Source: Candidatus Tenderia electrophaga
Lineage (GTDB): Bacteria > Pseudomonadota > Gammaproteobacteria > Tenderiales > Tenderiaceae
Assembly: GCA_001447805.1 (NCBI GenBank)
Contig: CP013099.1
Coordinates: 124,001-188,000 of the forward strand
DNA: 64,000 nucleotides
Direction: 5' to 3'
The position numbers and the translations under genes are program-made. Positions 44,412 through 55,176 of the stretch are shown piece after piece; within the stretch, counting starts at the first letter, position 1, and each line of letters begins with the position of its first letter. The notes beneath the pieces were generated by a model. It ran no database searches and had not been told where the DNA came from. It saw only the letters and a program-made list of their open reading frames with translations.

Positions 44412-47400
44412 TTATTCCTGGCGCAATTCGCGCCAGGACAGGCGTCTGCCCAGCATGGCCGCGCCCAGATCGGTGGCGAGATTCTCGATGCCCGTCTGGG
44501 TATGAATCAGGGTGGCGCCGATGCCGCTGTTGCCGGCGCCCAAGCTCAATGACGGGCTGCTCAGCGCGCCTTCTAACAACAGGCCTGACGGTGGGCTGTC
44601 GCCACTGCCCAAGTCCACCAGGTCCATCACGGTGTCGTTGTTAATGCTGATGACCGGTGCGCGCGGCGTGCCGCCGGAGGCCGCGTCGACGAACATGAAC
44701 CAGCTGCTGCCGCCGCTGTCGCAAGGCACGATGCTGGGGATGTAGGTGTTGAAAAAGACGGTGTCGTTAAGCACGACCGCATTGCTGATAACGCGCTCGC
44801 CCGCCGAATCGGCGTCCGGGCCGAGATCGAAATACCAGCCGAATTGCCCCTCTTCGTAATTCACCGCCGTGCCGCTGGTGGTGCGCACATCCTCACCCAG
44901 GGCCTGGCCGCTCATAATGCTCTGCTGATGCAAGACGGCACGGCTCAAGGGTGTGTCGCCGCTGCCGATCCGGCCGCTGTCCCACACACCGTAGAAGCTT
45001 TGGGTGGCGGTATCGCCCAGGTCGTCCGTGGTCAGATACTGACCGGTGCCGAAATACACCATCAGATTGGGGCCGTTGGCGCTGACCCTGGGTTGGAAGG
45101 GATGACGGATGACGCTCGGCTTGGCGGTGATGGGTTGGGGCGTGTCGTCAGCCGCGGCGGCCTTGAACAGCGGCACGGGTGTGCCATCGCTTTCTTGGTA
45201 GGCGACGTCCCAGTTGGCGTCGTCGGCATCCGTGAGATCAAAGGCCCACAGATTGCCGTGCAGGTCGCCGGCATAGACGCGGTCGACATAACCGTCGGCG
45301 TCGGTGTCCACGGCGGTGGGTGAGGACAGGCCGTTCTCGGCCGCGTCGACGCCGCCGACACCGGTGTCGATCTTGCGATAGTCGGTACCCGGGTCCCACT
45401 CACCGGCATCGCTGAGGTCCGCGTCCAGGTAAAGAATAAACAAGGATGCGGTGCCGTTGTCATCGGCCGCATCGGAGGAGTTAGAGCCGTTGCCGACGAT
45501 GGCCGCCCAGCCTTGCTTGGTCAGGGCGATGACGGGGCGGCTGAAGCTGTAGCCCAGGTCCTCGTCGTCGCCGTGGTTGAATTCCCACAGTACCCGTTGC
45601 GCGGCGTAGGCCTCGACGGGCGTGGCTGACTGATTGATTGAGCGGGTCGGTAATATCCAAGGCATACACGCCGCGCCCGCCGGCCCCCAGGCCGCCCACC
45701 AGCACGGTGCGCCAGGCGTCGTTGGTGTAGACATCGCTGACGCTGGGGGTGTTGTCGACATAGAAACGGTGGTTGTAGGCCGGATCGGTCAGCAGCGGCA
45801 GGTCCGCGAACAGGGTTTCCGGCACATAGGCGAATACCTCTTCCCCTGTGTTGGCGTTGAGTGCGTGCAGCATGCCGTCGTTGGCGCCGACGTAGAGCAG
45901 GGGCGTGCGCCCTTTATTGGCGTCCCAGAAATCGAAAAAGCGGTTTTCTTCGACGCCGAAGGGGTCGCTGTTGGGATAGAAGCTGGCGGGGGCACCTACA
46001 TACACCGCGCTGCTGTTGACAATGTCGCCCAGCAGCGCAGCGCGTGGTCGGAAGGCAACGTCGGCAAATTCATCGCTGGGCTTGCCGCGCAGGTAGTCCA
46101 GCCGCGCCTGGCCCAGGTCGGGGTCCAACGTGCCGTCCGAGGTGAGGGACAGGGCCTCGTTCATGGCGCTGCTGATGCAGTTGCTGCAGGAACCGTCATT
46201 CCAGTTAAATGCCACTCCGTCAGCGCCGTCGAAGGTGATGATTTCGCGGGTGCTATGGTCCTCGTTCGCTAGGGTCGAGTCGGTGCTCCAGGTCAATGTC
46301 AGGTTGCCGCTGCTGTCCATCGAGTAGGCCAACAACTCGCCCGTCCAGTCCGCGGCATTGAAGCGGCTCACATAGATCAAGGAATCGTCGTCCAGTCGGA
46401 ACGACGAGCCGGTGACGGAGGTGGCGCTTTCGATCTGCTGGTCAATATCGTTCAGCGCCGAACGCAGGGATTCCACCAGCTCATCGGAGTTGTCGCCGCT
46501 CAGAAACAGGCCGTTGCCGTTGACGGCGGCATGCCACAGGTCGTCGATCTTGGCGGCATCCGAGATGGTAGGGTCCGGCCAGGTGAAATCGTCGGCATAA
46601 ACGTCGGTATCGTGGTCCAATGTTCCCTGTACACCGAAGGCTACAGTATAGGTGTGCATGCGCTGTTCACCTTCTAAACTGCGCAAGTCTTGGTAGTAGA
46701 ATTCCGCAGCGTCGGCCAGGGTTGCAAACTCTGGTGTATCAAACTCATCTCCATCGTAATAGCCGTCGGTCATGAGGATAGTATTATTGATCTGACACTG
46801 ACCGGCCGGATCCGGCAAGATAGGATCGTGTGCGGTACCGAAGAAATCACCGTTCTTATAATATTTGCCGGCATTTTCCAGGGCGCTGCGTAAAGGCGTT
46901 CTGGCGGTAACGTCAGTTTTGAATACAGCATCTAGTAGAGTTTCCTTGTCACTATCGGCCGGCTGAATCGGAACCCTCCCTGAGGGGCCTTCCGGGGGAA
47001 GATTAATCGTCGCGGTGCCCATCCGCATGCCGTTAGTCTCGCTGATCACCTTGGCGATGGCGTATTTGGCCACGTATTCGCGTTTGCGATGGTAGGTGAA
47101 CCAGTTGGCAAAATTCTGTTTGGTTGCGTCATCCTGGTCCTTGATCCAGTGAATCGAAAGTTCACCTTCGTCGATATCGTCTTCGCTGTCACTGTCAATC
47201 CAGGTGTAGTAGCGCCAACCCTTGCAGGTGCCCGCCGTCGATTGGTTGCTGGCGCACCAGTTTGTCCATTCTGAGGTTGCGTAATAGCCGCTGCGATTGC
47301 CATTTACTAGTAGCGCAGAGTCGCTGGTCAGATTCACGTAGCTTCCGGCAGTGGGCGATTCCGAGTCCCAATCGAATGTCGTCGGATCAATCGGCGCCTG

Positions 47401-47931
47401 GGTAATGCTGGAATTATTATAGCCGGGCCACGGTTCATACTGACGTTGGGGATCGAAGTAGAGGCGATTATAGGCACGGGTACGTGCGCGCCACTCCTCT
47501 TCGGCGACAGTTTGAGTGCACTCGTTACTTGAGATCTGGAGGATGCGTCCGTATTGCCTGGCGCGGTAATGCTCCGCAATCTTTTCTTCGGTGTCAATCT
47601 CGGAATTCAGCGTACAGGTCGTGTTGTGAATCAGTGGCGGCGTGAGATTGTCGCTATTTTCCGACAGCCGTCCGTCGGCACCCAGCTCTCCGCCGGGGAA
47701 AAGGATCTCCCAACTCATGCTGAAGGAGTTGTCGTTAACAAAAAGAACATTGGGCGGGACGTTGTTGGTGAGAAATAAAGGTTGTTGCGCCAGGGTGCCG
47801 GGCGCGGCCTGGGCGGTGGGCAGGCCGAGCGTCAGCAAGGTGAAAGCGTAGGCAAAGGTGGCGCTGGTAACGTGTTGTTTTTTTCTGCTCACGATATTAT
47901 CCGAATTCTTATGGGGTGATGTTCTTTTCAT
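44412..47931 (-). pseudogene. pilY1: pilY1 paralogue 1, broken by a 4-base duplication
   Basis: Two overlapping frames (45481-47931 and 44412-45761) together encode one PilY1-like protein. The N-part has a signal peptide, a vWA-like MIDAS (V-N-D-N-S-F-S-M-S) and long repeats up to Y-A-L-D-I-T-D-P-L-N-Q. The C-part resumes S-A-T-P-V-E-A-Y and holds the beta-propeller with the calcium loop D-T-D-A-D-G-Y-V-D-R-V-Y-A-G-D-L. Removing one GATT unit at 45632-45639 restores an uninterrupted frame of about 1171 residues, close to the 1174 of paralogue 2. PilY1 is the pilus-tip adhesin and assembly factor. Sequencing error, pseudogene or phase variation are all possible. Confidence 0.85.
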
Positions 47932-48442
47932 AGGTGCTTTGCACCATGACGCGCGCGCCGCCGCTGGCGTCCCGGCCCTGGGCGGTGATTCTGAGCTTGG
48001 CCGCGGGCATGTTGGACTGGCTCAGTTGGCCGTAGCCGCCGCCCTGTTCCAGGGGCGGCGGCACGTCCATTACCTGGACGATGCGGCAGGCCTTGTTGTC
48101 GGCGAGATTGTTTTCAACGGTTTCACACAGATCCGCTTCCGGGGTCCAGGTGGCCGGCTCGTAATAATTCGGGGATGTGCCCTCACCGTAGAGTCCGGGA
48201 TGGGCGGCCTCGGCATCGAGCACGCCGCTGACGTCCACATTCCAATCGTAATCGCGTACTTCGGATTCGCTTTGGGCCAGTTTGAGTTCGGCGTTCTGAA
48301 AGGCAAGTTTTTGATTGCGGTCATTGGCGGCCATCTTTTCCTCCAGTGTGGAGGTGCTCATGGCGGTGATGCCCAGCATGGTCATCACCAACAGGATCAG
48401 CAGGGCAAGGATGAGGGCCGAGCCGCGTTGTCTATTCATCAT
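47909..48442 (-). CDS. pilX: minor pilin PilX-like (set 1)
   Basis: The 177-residue protein has a basic leader ending in R-G-S-A-L-I-L-A-L-L-I-L-L-V-M-T, the PilX-type class III N-terminus without the usual F-T-L-I-E, then L-E-E-K-M-A-A-N-D-R-N near 35. PilX and its partners prime pilus assembly and present PilY1. The start overlaps the pilW stop as ATGA; its end overlaps the pilY1 start by 23 bases. Confidence 0.88.
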   Translation of the reverse strand: MMNRQRGSALILALLILLVMTMLGITAMSTSTLEEKMAANDRNQKLAFQNAELKLAQSESEVRDYDWNVDVSGVLDAEAAHPGLYGEGTSPNYYEPATWTPEADLCETVENNLADNKACRIVQVMDVPPPLEQGGGYGQLSQSNMPAAKLRITAQGRDASGGARVMVQSTYEKNITP

Positions 48443-49458
48443 GTGCCGATGCCTTGGTTGCGGAGTTGAATGGTGGTGGTGAAGCTGCGGAACAGGCGCC
48501 GGTCACCGGCCGCGGCCGTTTGCAGGTCATCCATGAACCAGTATTGCTGCGGCTGGGGCTGTTGCGGTGCCAGGTTGTCTTCCGTGGTGGCGAGCAGCAG
48601 ATGGATGCGTACGCTGATGATATCGCTCATGTCAGCCACAGGATTGGTGGGATCAACATTGTCGGCGTCTACGTAGCGGATATTGCTGCCGTCACCGTTG
48701 ATATCCTGGCCGTATAGGATTTGGAAATCCTCCACCCCGGCCAGCAAGGCCTCGGTTCTGATGCCGGGGTTGTTATTCAGGTTGTTGACGTAGGAACGAT
48801 AGAGATTGCGTACCCCGTCGGCGTCCGCGCGCAGGTAATACGCGGTGTAGTCGAGTTTGGCGATTTCCGCATTGTCGGAGTAGGTCTTGCTCAAGGTCGC
48901 GCCCTTGACGGGGAGGATGTTGCTGTTTGGCTCACGCGCGCCGGCAATGAACAGGTCGGCGGTCTCACAATCGCTGACGATGGCCGGATCGCCCTCATCA
49001 ATGTCGGCGATGGGCGCGATGCTGCCGGCAGTGACCGCCGCCGTCGTGCTGGTGGCCGAAACGGCGTTGGCGCCGGCGGCGATCACCATTATGACGTCAG
49101 TGCCGTCGATCACATTGTTGAGGCTGCCATCGGCGGTCAGCTTGATGTCGTCGGTGCCCGCATAGTCATACCCGCGGATGCCGTGGCTGAAAGGGCCAAG
49201 GCTGCCGTTGCTGCTGTCGTTGACATGCACATTGCTGTTGCATCCCAACTGGCCGGCCATACGGATGTCGCTGCTGAGCAGGTCCAAGGCGAAACGGGCG
49301 TTCTCCTGCAGCCGCGCCAGTTCATTCTGCACCCGGCTGGTCTGTTTGCTGGAACTGAAGATCTGGATGATGCCCAGGCTGAGAATCAGGCTGAGGGTGA
49401 TGGCGATCATCAGTTCCACCAGCGACATGCCGGATTGCGTACGCGGCAGCTTCATCAT
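48439..49458 (-). CDS. pilW: minor pilin PilW-like (set 1)
   Basis: The 339-residue protein starts M-M-K-L-P-R-T-Q-S-G with M-S-L-V-E-L-M-I-A-I after the leader, where Met replaces the usual Phe at +1. It contains the PilW segments A-R-L-Q-E-N-A-R-F-A-L-D-L-L-S-S-D-I-R-M-A-G and Y-G-Q-D near the end. The ATG at 49458 overlaps the pilV stop (ATGA); a longer frame to 49512 reads into pilV and is unlikely. Confidence 0.92.
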   Translation of the reverse strand: MMKLPRTQSGMSLVELMIAITLSLILSLGIIQIFSSSKQTSRVQNELARLQENARFALDLLSSDIRMAGQLGCNSNVHVNDSSNGSLGPFSHGIRGYDYAGTDDIKLTADGSLNNVIDGTDVIMVIAAGANAVSATSTTAAVTAGSIAPIADIDEGDPAIVSDCETADLFIAGAREPNSNILPVKGATLSKTYSDNAEIAKLDYTAYYLRADADGVRNLYRSYVNNLNNNPGIRTEALLAGVEDFQILYGQDINGDGSNIRYVDADNVDPTNPVADMSDIISVRIHLLLATTEDNLAPQQPQPQQYWFMDDLQTAAAGDRRLFRSFTTTIQLRNQGIGT

Positions 49459-49985
49459 GGCAGGAACCTCATCTGAAAGCAGGCGAATTCGGGGTCCTGG
49501 TCGGCGATGCATTGGGTACGGGTCATGTCCGCGTCAAAGGCCGGTTCACGCCAGAGCAGGGTGACGACGTACCGGCCGTTGTCTGTTCCGATCATGCCGC
49601 GGCCGTCGGGCAGGGCGGGTTTGGTGGTTTCGGTGACGGTGGTACCGTTGGTGCCGAGGATGGGGATGCTCCACTGACGCATGTCGAAGTCGGCCAGCTG
49701 CTCGGCCGTGCAACCGGTGCCGATACAGCCGGGATCTGCCGGGACGTTGGTGCCCGTGTCGAAGCCGACGTATTCGGCCCGGGCACCGGGATTGGCGCGA
49801 ATACGATCGGCCATATCCATGGCCAGATTGGCGGCCTGGGTCTTGGTATAGGCGGCGTGGTTGTTGCGCAGGCTGGAGGCCTGCATGCCGGCGATGCCGA
49901 GCAAGCCGATCGACAGAATGACGATCGTGACCAATATTTCGATCAATGTGAAACCCGCCTGGCGGGTCGAGACAGCCCCAATCAT
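49455..49985 (-). CDS. pilV: minor pilin PilV-like (set 1)
   Basis: The 176-residue prepilin has leader ...R-Q-A-G then F-T-L-I-E-I-L-V-T-I-V-I-L-S-I-G-L-L-G-I-A-G-M-Q, and the PilV segment L-A-M-D-M-A-D-R-I-R-A-N. The C-terminal Cys residues may form a disulfide. It lies 176 bases after pilE and opens the second pilVWX-Y1 set. Confidence 0.92.
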   Translation of the reverse strand: MIGAVSTRQAGFTLIEILVTIVILSIGLLGIAGMQASSLRNNHAAYTKTQAANLAMDMADRIRANPGARAEYVGFDTGTNVPADPGCIGTGCTAEQLADFDMRQWSIPILGTNGTTVTETTKPALPDGRGMIGTDNGRYVVTLLWREPAFDADMTRTQCIADQDPEFACFQMRFLP

Positions 49986-50161
49986 TGTCCGCGCATCCCT
50001 TCTCGCTTTTTTTGCACGCTAGCACAAAGGGCGGCGGAAATGATTGGGTTTTGGACGGCGGCGTGCCGAAAGGCGGCGGGTGGCCGATGAGCGGTTTATT
50101 AGGATTTTCTAATTTATTTCGGCCGTTTACGTCATCGGGATCGGCCTGGCGTCATGGCGAT

Positions 50162-50578
50162 TTACCAGCAGTTGTCCACGGTGCCGCTGCCGGTTATACC
50201 TTTGGTCGCCAGCGAATTGTACGTCAGGTTTTCGCATAGCGCGTCGTCGAATTGCGGGTCGGCGGTGATAATCACGCAGGATGAAATGGAGCCGTTACAC
50301 TCCGCCGCGGACAGTTTGTAGTGGTCTTCGGGCGAATCAACATTGGCATCGGCCTCAAAGCCGAGATCGGTGAGGGCCGTGGTGTAGCTGTTATTGTCGG
50401 TGTAAAAACGCTCCTGTTTCGCCATCATGTCCAATAAGGCGGCCTGGCCTTCGGCGCGCTTGCCTTTGCGTACTTGGTCCTGATACGCCGGGTAGGCGAT
50501 GGCGGCGAGGATGCCGATGATGGCGACGACAATCATCAATTCAATCAGTGTGAAGCCGGTGGCTTGTCTATGTCTCAT
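50162..50578 (-). CDS. pilE: minor pilin PilE
   Basis: The 138-residue prepilin has leader ...A-T-G then [26 protein letters not shown], which is PilE-type (Y-P after the helix). A globular domain follows with S-S-C and a terminal D-N-C-W disulfide. It ends the complete minor-pilin operon in the usual Pseudomonas-like order. A small spacer separates it from pilY2 and from pilV set 1. Confidence 0.92.
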   Translation of the reverse strand: MRHRQATGFTLIELMIVVAIIGILAAIAYPAYQDQVRKGKRAEGQAALLDMMAKQERFYTDNNSYTTALTDLGFEADANVDSPEDHYKLSAAECNGSISSCVIITADPQFDDALCENLTYNSLATKGITGSGTVDNCW

Positions 50579-50678
50579 GATTCAGTTCTCTTGATTCAGT
50601 TCTGTGTGGCCAATGCGCTGGGTTTCGCTGAGCGGGCGGGTTGGGCGGATCGCTTATACGAAGTCTACACGTTCCGCT

Positions 50679-51020
50679 CTATTCGTCACCGCCCAGGGGG
50701 TAGTTGCCGGGCAGGATCCAGATATCGGTAAGGTTCTTGCTGCGGTTTTCCCGCCGATAACTATAGCCGACCTTCATGCCCTTGCGCAGCTCGCTGACCA
50801 GTCCGACTTGACGGCTTGGGCTGTGCACCGCTACGCCTGCGGGGAGTCGCATCAGGGTGTCGTATATCACGATTCTACTTTGGCGCGCGTCGATATCGTC
50901 GATGATGCCGACGTTATCGAAGTGGTCCGGGTAATGGCTTGGTAATTGAGCCGCCAACAAGCCGACTGGCAAGATGAGCGGCAAAAACAAGGCTGCTAAA
51001 CTGAGACTGCGTTTCTTCAT
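50679..51020 (-). CDS. pilY2: PilY2-position small exported protein
   Basis: The 113-residue protein has a signal peptide (S-L-A-A-L-F-L-P-L-I-L-P-V-G-L-L-A-A) and then a small beta-rich domain with I-V-I-Y-D-T-L-M-R-L-P and G-M-K-V-G-Y-S-Y. It sits exactly where pilY2 lies in P. aeruginosa, between pilY1 and pilE, and has the same size. Direct sequence similarity to PilY2 is not claimed from this reading. It is probably periplasmic. Confidence 0.6.
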   Translation of the reverse strand: MKKRSLSLAALFLPLILPVGLLAAQLPSHYPDHFDNVGIIDDIDARQSRIVIYDTLMRLPAGVAVHSPSRQVGLVSELRKGMKVGYSYRRENRSKNLTDIWILPGNYPLGGDE

Positions 51021-51061
51021 AATTGAATTCCGTCATTAAGAGTGTCAGATTAAAGTCGGTC

Positions 51062-54000
51062 CTATTGGGCGAAAAGTTCCTGCCAGGAAAGCCGCCCCGA
51101 ATCGCCGCTGATACCGACGTCGACCCGGCGGGCGTCAATGTTGCCTTCGTCGTCGGGGGTATACATCATATCGCCGAGGAAGTTCGAGCCGGCCGGAATA
51201 TCGGTCAGTTGGACGCCGGCGGCCTGGGCGTCGTCGCCGTCGACGTCGCCGTCGCCATCGGTGTCAAACAGGGCGGTGTCCGACATGGTGCCGTCGACCT
51301 GTTTGACCGCCATCAGCCAGCCGTAGCCATCCGGTTGACAGAGTTGGGTGCCTGGAATCAAGGTGTTGTAGAAGACGAATTCGCCGCGGATTTTTGGATT
51401 GACCACCACCCGTTCGCCGCTGGTAGGTAGATCATGGAACCAGCCGTGGTTGCTGTTGCTGTACGCCACTACGTTATCCGACGTGGTGCGCACGGACCCT
51501 GATGCAGTCAGGGTTTGCTGCGTCAGGTCTGAGCGGGTCAGCTCTTTCGTGCCGCTGTCCCATACGCCGTAGAAGCTCTGGGTGTCGCTGGTGGTTTTGT
51601 CGCCGTCGACGATAAATTGTCCGGTACCGAAGAATACCATCAGGCTAGGGTCCGGATTGCCGCTGACGGACGCCGTTTGCGTGGCGACAATGGGCTTGGT
51701 TGTGATTGCTTGCGCAGTGCCACCGCTGTTCGCCGCGATAAATAGAGGTTTTGGTGTATTGCCCTGTTTATAGGCAACCCCCCATTGACTGGGATTGCTG
51801 CCGCTGATATCGAAGGCCCATAGATTACCTTCCAAGTCACCGGCATAGACACGGTCGGCGCGACCATCGCCGTCGGCGTCGACCACGGCGGATGACGAGA
51901 GTCCGTTCTTGTCGGCCAGCGTGCCAACCCCGGTCTTGATCTCGATGTAATCGCCATTGGACCACTCGCCATCCATGCCGTCCTCCAGATACAAGATAAA
52001 CAGGCTGGCCTGGCCGTCCCCGGTGCTGTTATAGCCGTTGCCGAAGATGGCTGCCCATTTGCCGTTTTCGAGCAGGGTGATGGTGGGTTGACTAAAGGTA
52101 TAGCCGAGATCCGCATCATCACTGCTATCGAACTCCCACATCACGATGTCGCCGGCATTGGCATCCGCGAATGAGCTGGGGTCGGTAATGTCTAACGCGA
52201 AGATGCCGCGGCCGCCGGCGCGCAGGCCCCCGACCAGCACGGTTTTCCAGGCACCGTCGATGTACACGTCCTGAACGGTCGGGCTCAGGTCGACATAGTA
52301 TCTATGCGAATAGGAAGGGTCAGTGAGGTAATGCAACCCTTCGCCTGCGGATGATGAAAACAAGGCGTTGGGGATGAAGGCCATGGCCTCGCTGCCGTCG
52401 TCTTCGTTGAAGCCGTGCAACATGCCGTCATTGGCGCCGACATAAATAATTCCTCCGCGGTCTTCGTTGGCGGCCACGAAATCTGAGTAAACGCCGTCGC
52501 CGAAGGTGGCGGTATTGGGATAGCCGGACTGGGGTTTGCCCACATACACGGGATTCGAATGGACGATGTCGCCCAGTACATTTGTCCTGTCACGGAAAAA
52601 CAGGTCCTGGGATTCGTCGGAGGTGTCGCCACGCAGATAATCGATACGCGCCTGTCCTTCTCCGTCCGCGCCGGACGGTCCCATATTGAGGTCGTCCTGT
52701 TGGCTTGAGGCCAGGTTGGCAAGCGTCTTGAAGGCAATGCCGGTGGAATTGCCGGGCGTCCCGGTATCTCTCTTGTAGGTCAATATAACCCGGGATGCGT
52801 GTGATTGGGTGTTTAGCACATTGCCGGCATTCCAAGTGGGTGACTCGGCAATGCTGCCGTCGCCGGCAAGATCGCTAGAGATAAGCTCACCCTTCCAGTT
52901 TTCGGACGGGTTGAATTTGGCTTGATAAACCACCGAGCCGGTATCTAGGGTGGTGGTATTGAAGGCCACCGCCGCCGCCGTGCTGGTGCCCTTGGAGGCG
53001 GTGTTGACGGCGGCTTGGATGGCGGTGACCAGCGAATCGGGATTTTGGGCGCTGAAGAAATCGCCGCGGCCGTTATAGGCGGCGTGCCAAAGGTCGTCGA
53101 TCTTTTCGTCATTGCCGTCGTCGGGATCGGGCCAACTAAAACCGCCTGCTGTCGGATCATCCGTTGCCGGATTCAGTGTACCGCTGACGCCGAATGCGAC
53201 CGTGATTGTGTTCATGTGCTGATGGGATGCGCTATCGCTCGCGGACGTGGGGACCTCGTTGGAAAGCGCGGACAGATCATTTTCATAGTAGTGCATGGCG
53301 ACGTCGGCGAGGGTGTTGGAATACGTATCGCTATAGGCGCCGCCATCAAATGCCGTGTCGCCGTCGCCGTCGGCATTGCCTATACTGGGGCTGGAGCCGG
53401 TATAGAAACCATCGGTCATCAATATGCTGACGTTCTTCTGGCACATACCGTATTCACCGGCCGGAAGAATGGGATTGGTGTAGTCGCCGGTGTCGCCAAA
53501 AAAGCTGTTGTTGACATAGTCGAAATATCTCCCCACATTTCTCAGGTTCTGTCGTAACGGCGTCCCGCCCGATGAGTTCGTGGAGTAGAGCTTGTCGAAC
53601 AGCGCCTTTTTATTCCCGACGTCGGGCTCCAAGTTCAATGACGCGACCTCGATCTTGACGTTGTTATTGTTATTGATGCTGCCGTAGCCGACGCGTGCGC
53701 CGGTAAGGTCCACAATGGCCTTACTGAGGGCGTACTTGGCGACAAATTCGCGTTTGCGGTGATAGCCGAACCAGTTGGCGAAATTCTGTTTTACATCGGC
53801 GGCGGTTTTGCCTTCTCCCAGCCAGGTAACCGCTTGGGCGTCGGTAATGTCGCGGATCTTGTATTCAGTCTCTTCGCCGTTTTCAAAGATTCCGTCACCA
53901 TCATCAGTCCAGGTATAGAAATAGAATCCATCCGGGTTGCCGTCGCCATCGCGATCGCTCGTAAGTCGGGCAAGCCCGGCACCCGCCCAGTTAGAGTTGT

Positions 54001-54586
54001 CTGTCAGGAGGTTAATGGTTTCCTGGGGATTGTAGGGATCGTCGGGGGCATTGGTAATATCAATATTGTCGAAGGGATTTCCATTGATGTCTTTGCCGTC
54101 CCAGGGTTCATAGGTCTTGGTTGGGTCGAAATAGAGCGGATTGAAGTCGCTGTTGCGGATGCGCCAGGCCTGGTCGTCCGCGGTATAGCAGTCGTTACCG
54201 TTATCACTGTAGGCGTTGCTGCCCCACTCCACGATATAGATATAGCCGTCAGAAGAGTAGCTGTCGGAGAAACTGCAATTGGCTGACCCATCGTCATTGC
54301 TGTCGCGGTGCTTGACGTCACCTGCGCCGACCGGATTGCTGCCGTCAGGCTGGCTGCCGGTAAAGCGGCCGCCATTGTCAGTGTCTGTAGTCATAACCTC
54401 CCAGTCCATACTGCCCGAGTCGTCGCTAAGCATGAAAATGTTAGACTCAACGGCGGGGCCTACATACAAGGGCTGATCGGATAGTGAGCCCGGCGCACCA
54501 AGCGCCCGGGATTGAAATAAGGTGGCGGAAATCACGCAAACTGTCACGGCCAAAACGTGTTGGTACGAGTGCTTACGATGTTTCAT
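51062..54586 (-). CDS. pilY1: pilus-tip adhesin and assembly factor PilY1 (paralogue 2, intact)
   Basis: The 1174-residue secreted protein has a signal peptide ending near residue 30 (A-L-G-A-P) and a vWA-like N-terminal part with MIDAS S-D-D-S-G-S-M-D-W. The long middle region contains W-F-G-Y-H-R-K-R-E-F-V-A-K-Y-A-L-S. The C-terminal beta-propeller (~700-1100) carries a calcium loop D-A-D-G-D-G-R-A-D-R-V-Y-A-G-D-L-E-G-N-L-W. PilY1 promotes extension against PilT and adheres or senses surfaces. Asp- and Asn-rich stretches suggest further calcium binding. Confidence 0.95.
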   Translation of the reverse strand: MKHRKHSYQHVLAVTVCVISATLFQSRALGAPGSLSDQPLYVGPAVESNIFMLSDDSGSMDWEVMTTDTDNGGRFTGSQPDGSNPVGAGDVKHRDSNDDGSANCSFSDSYSSDGYIYIVEWGSNAYSDNGNDCYTADDQAWRIRNSDFNPLYFDPTKTYEPWDGKDINGNPFDNIDITNAPDDPYNPQETINLLTDNSNWAGAGLARLTSDRDGDGNPDGFYFYTWTDDGDGIFENGEETEYKIRDITDAQAVTWLGEGKTAADVKQNFANWFGYHRKREFVAKYALSKAIVDLTGARVGYGSINNNNNVKIEVASLNLEPDVGNKKALFDKLYSTNSSGGTPLRQNLRNVGRYFDYVNNSFFGDTGDYTNPILPAGEYGMCQKNVSILMTDGFYTGSSPSIGNADGDGDTAFDGGAYSDTYSNTLADVAMHYYENDLSALSNEVPTSASDSASHQHMNTITVAFGVSGTLNPATDDPTAGGFSWPDPDDGNDEKIDDLWHAAYNGRGDFFSAQNPDSLVTAIQAAVNTASKGTSTAAAVAFNTTTLDTGSVVYQAKFNPSENWKGELISSDLAGDGSIAESPTWNAGNVLNTQSHASRVILTYKRDTGTPGNSTGIAFKTLANLASSQQDDLNMGPSGADGEGQARIDYLRGDTSDESQDLFFRDRTNVLGDIVHSNPVYVGKPQSGYPNTATFGDGVYSDFVAANEDRGGIIYVGANDGMLHGFNEDDGSEAMAFIPNALFSSSAGEGLHYLTDPSYSHRYYVDLSPTVQDVYIDGAWKTVLVGGLRAGGRGIFALDITDPSSFADANAGDIVMWEFDSSDDADLGYTFSQPTITLLENGKWAAIFGNGYNSTGDGQASLFILYLEDGMDGEWSNGDYIEIKTGVGTLADKNGLSSSAVVDADGDGRADRVYAGDLEGNLWAFDISGSNPSQWGVAYKQGNTPKPLFIAANSGGTAQAITTKPIVATQTASVSGNPDPSLMVFFGTGQFIVDGDKTTSDTQSFYGVWDSGTKELTRSDLTQQTLTASGSVRTTSDNVVAYSNSNHGWFHDLPTSGERVVVNPKIRGEFVFYNTLIPGTQLCQPDGYGWLMAVKQVDGTMSDTALFDTDGDGDVDGDDAQAAGVQLTDIPAGSNFLGDMMYTPDDEGNIDARRVDVGISGDSGRLSWQELFAQ

Positions 54587-54619
54587 GATGTTTCTCCCGT
54601 CATCGGCCTGTGATGCTGA

Positions 54620-55171
54620 TTAAAAACGTTTGGCGTAATAGCTTTGTAGTAAGGTGACCGTCGTGTCTGAACCGCCGGTTCCTCGCGCTGTGATAAGAAA
54701 GCTGTTGAGCGTGCCCTGGCCGGATGTCTCGCCATAGCCACCGATATTAACGTCGCTGGTGCCGGTGCCTATTTCTCCGACAAACTCGATAATGTACCGG
54801 GGTCTGGTTCCGATATTCTCGATGTCCGCCCCGTATTCCAAGGAGTTGTCCGCCGTCCAGGTGGCATCCGAGAATACGTTGACATCACTGCCTTCCGGGT
54901 AATGCCCGCCTGTCTCACCGTTAAATGCGGCGGCCGGTGAGACGATTCCTTCAATGGTGGCTTCGCCGGCACGTAGCGCTGCTTCAGCCGCCTGTAAAGA
55001 CAGTGAAATATCGCGATCATTGCCGGCCATTTTCTCTTCTAGAATATTGGTTTGCATGGCGGTGACGCCGATGATTGTCATGACCAGCAGGAGCAGAAGA
55101 CTGACAATGAGGGCGGCGCCGCCTTGACCGTTTTGAAGTGATGTGTCTTGTTTTCTCATCGCTGTAACCAT
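54620..55171 (-). CDS. pilX: minor pilin PilX-like (set 2)
   Basis: The ~183-residue protein reads ...G-Q-G-G-A-A-L-I-V-S-L-L-L-L-L-V-M-T-I-I-G-V-T-A, then N-I-L-E-E-K-M-A-G-N-D-R-D, the PilX pattern. Starts at 55171 or 55159 are possible; neither has a strong ribosome site, so coupling to pilW (stop at 55177) is likely. A longer frame to 55648 is a pilW shadow. Confidence 0.88.
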   Translation of the reverse strand: MVTAMRKQDTSLQNGQGGAALIVSLLLLLVMTIIGVTAMQTNILEEKMAGNDRDISLSLQAAEAALRAGEATIEGIVSPAAAFNGETGGHYPEGSDVNVFSDATWTADNSLEYGADIENIGTRPRYIIEFVGEIGTGTSDVNIGGYGETSGQGTLNSFLITARGTGGSDTTVTLLQSYYAKRF

Positions 55172-55176
55172 AGGGA

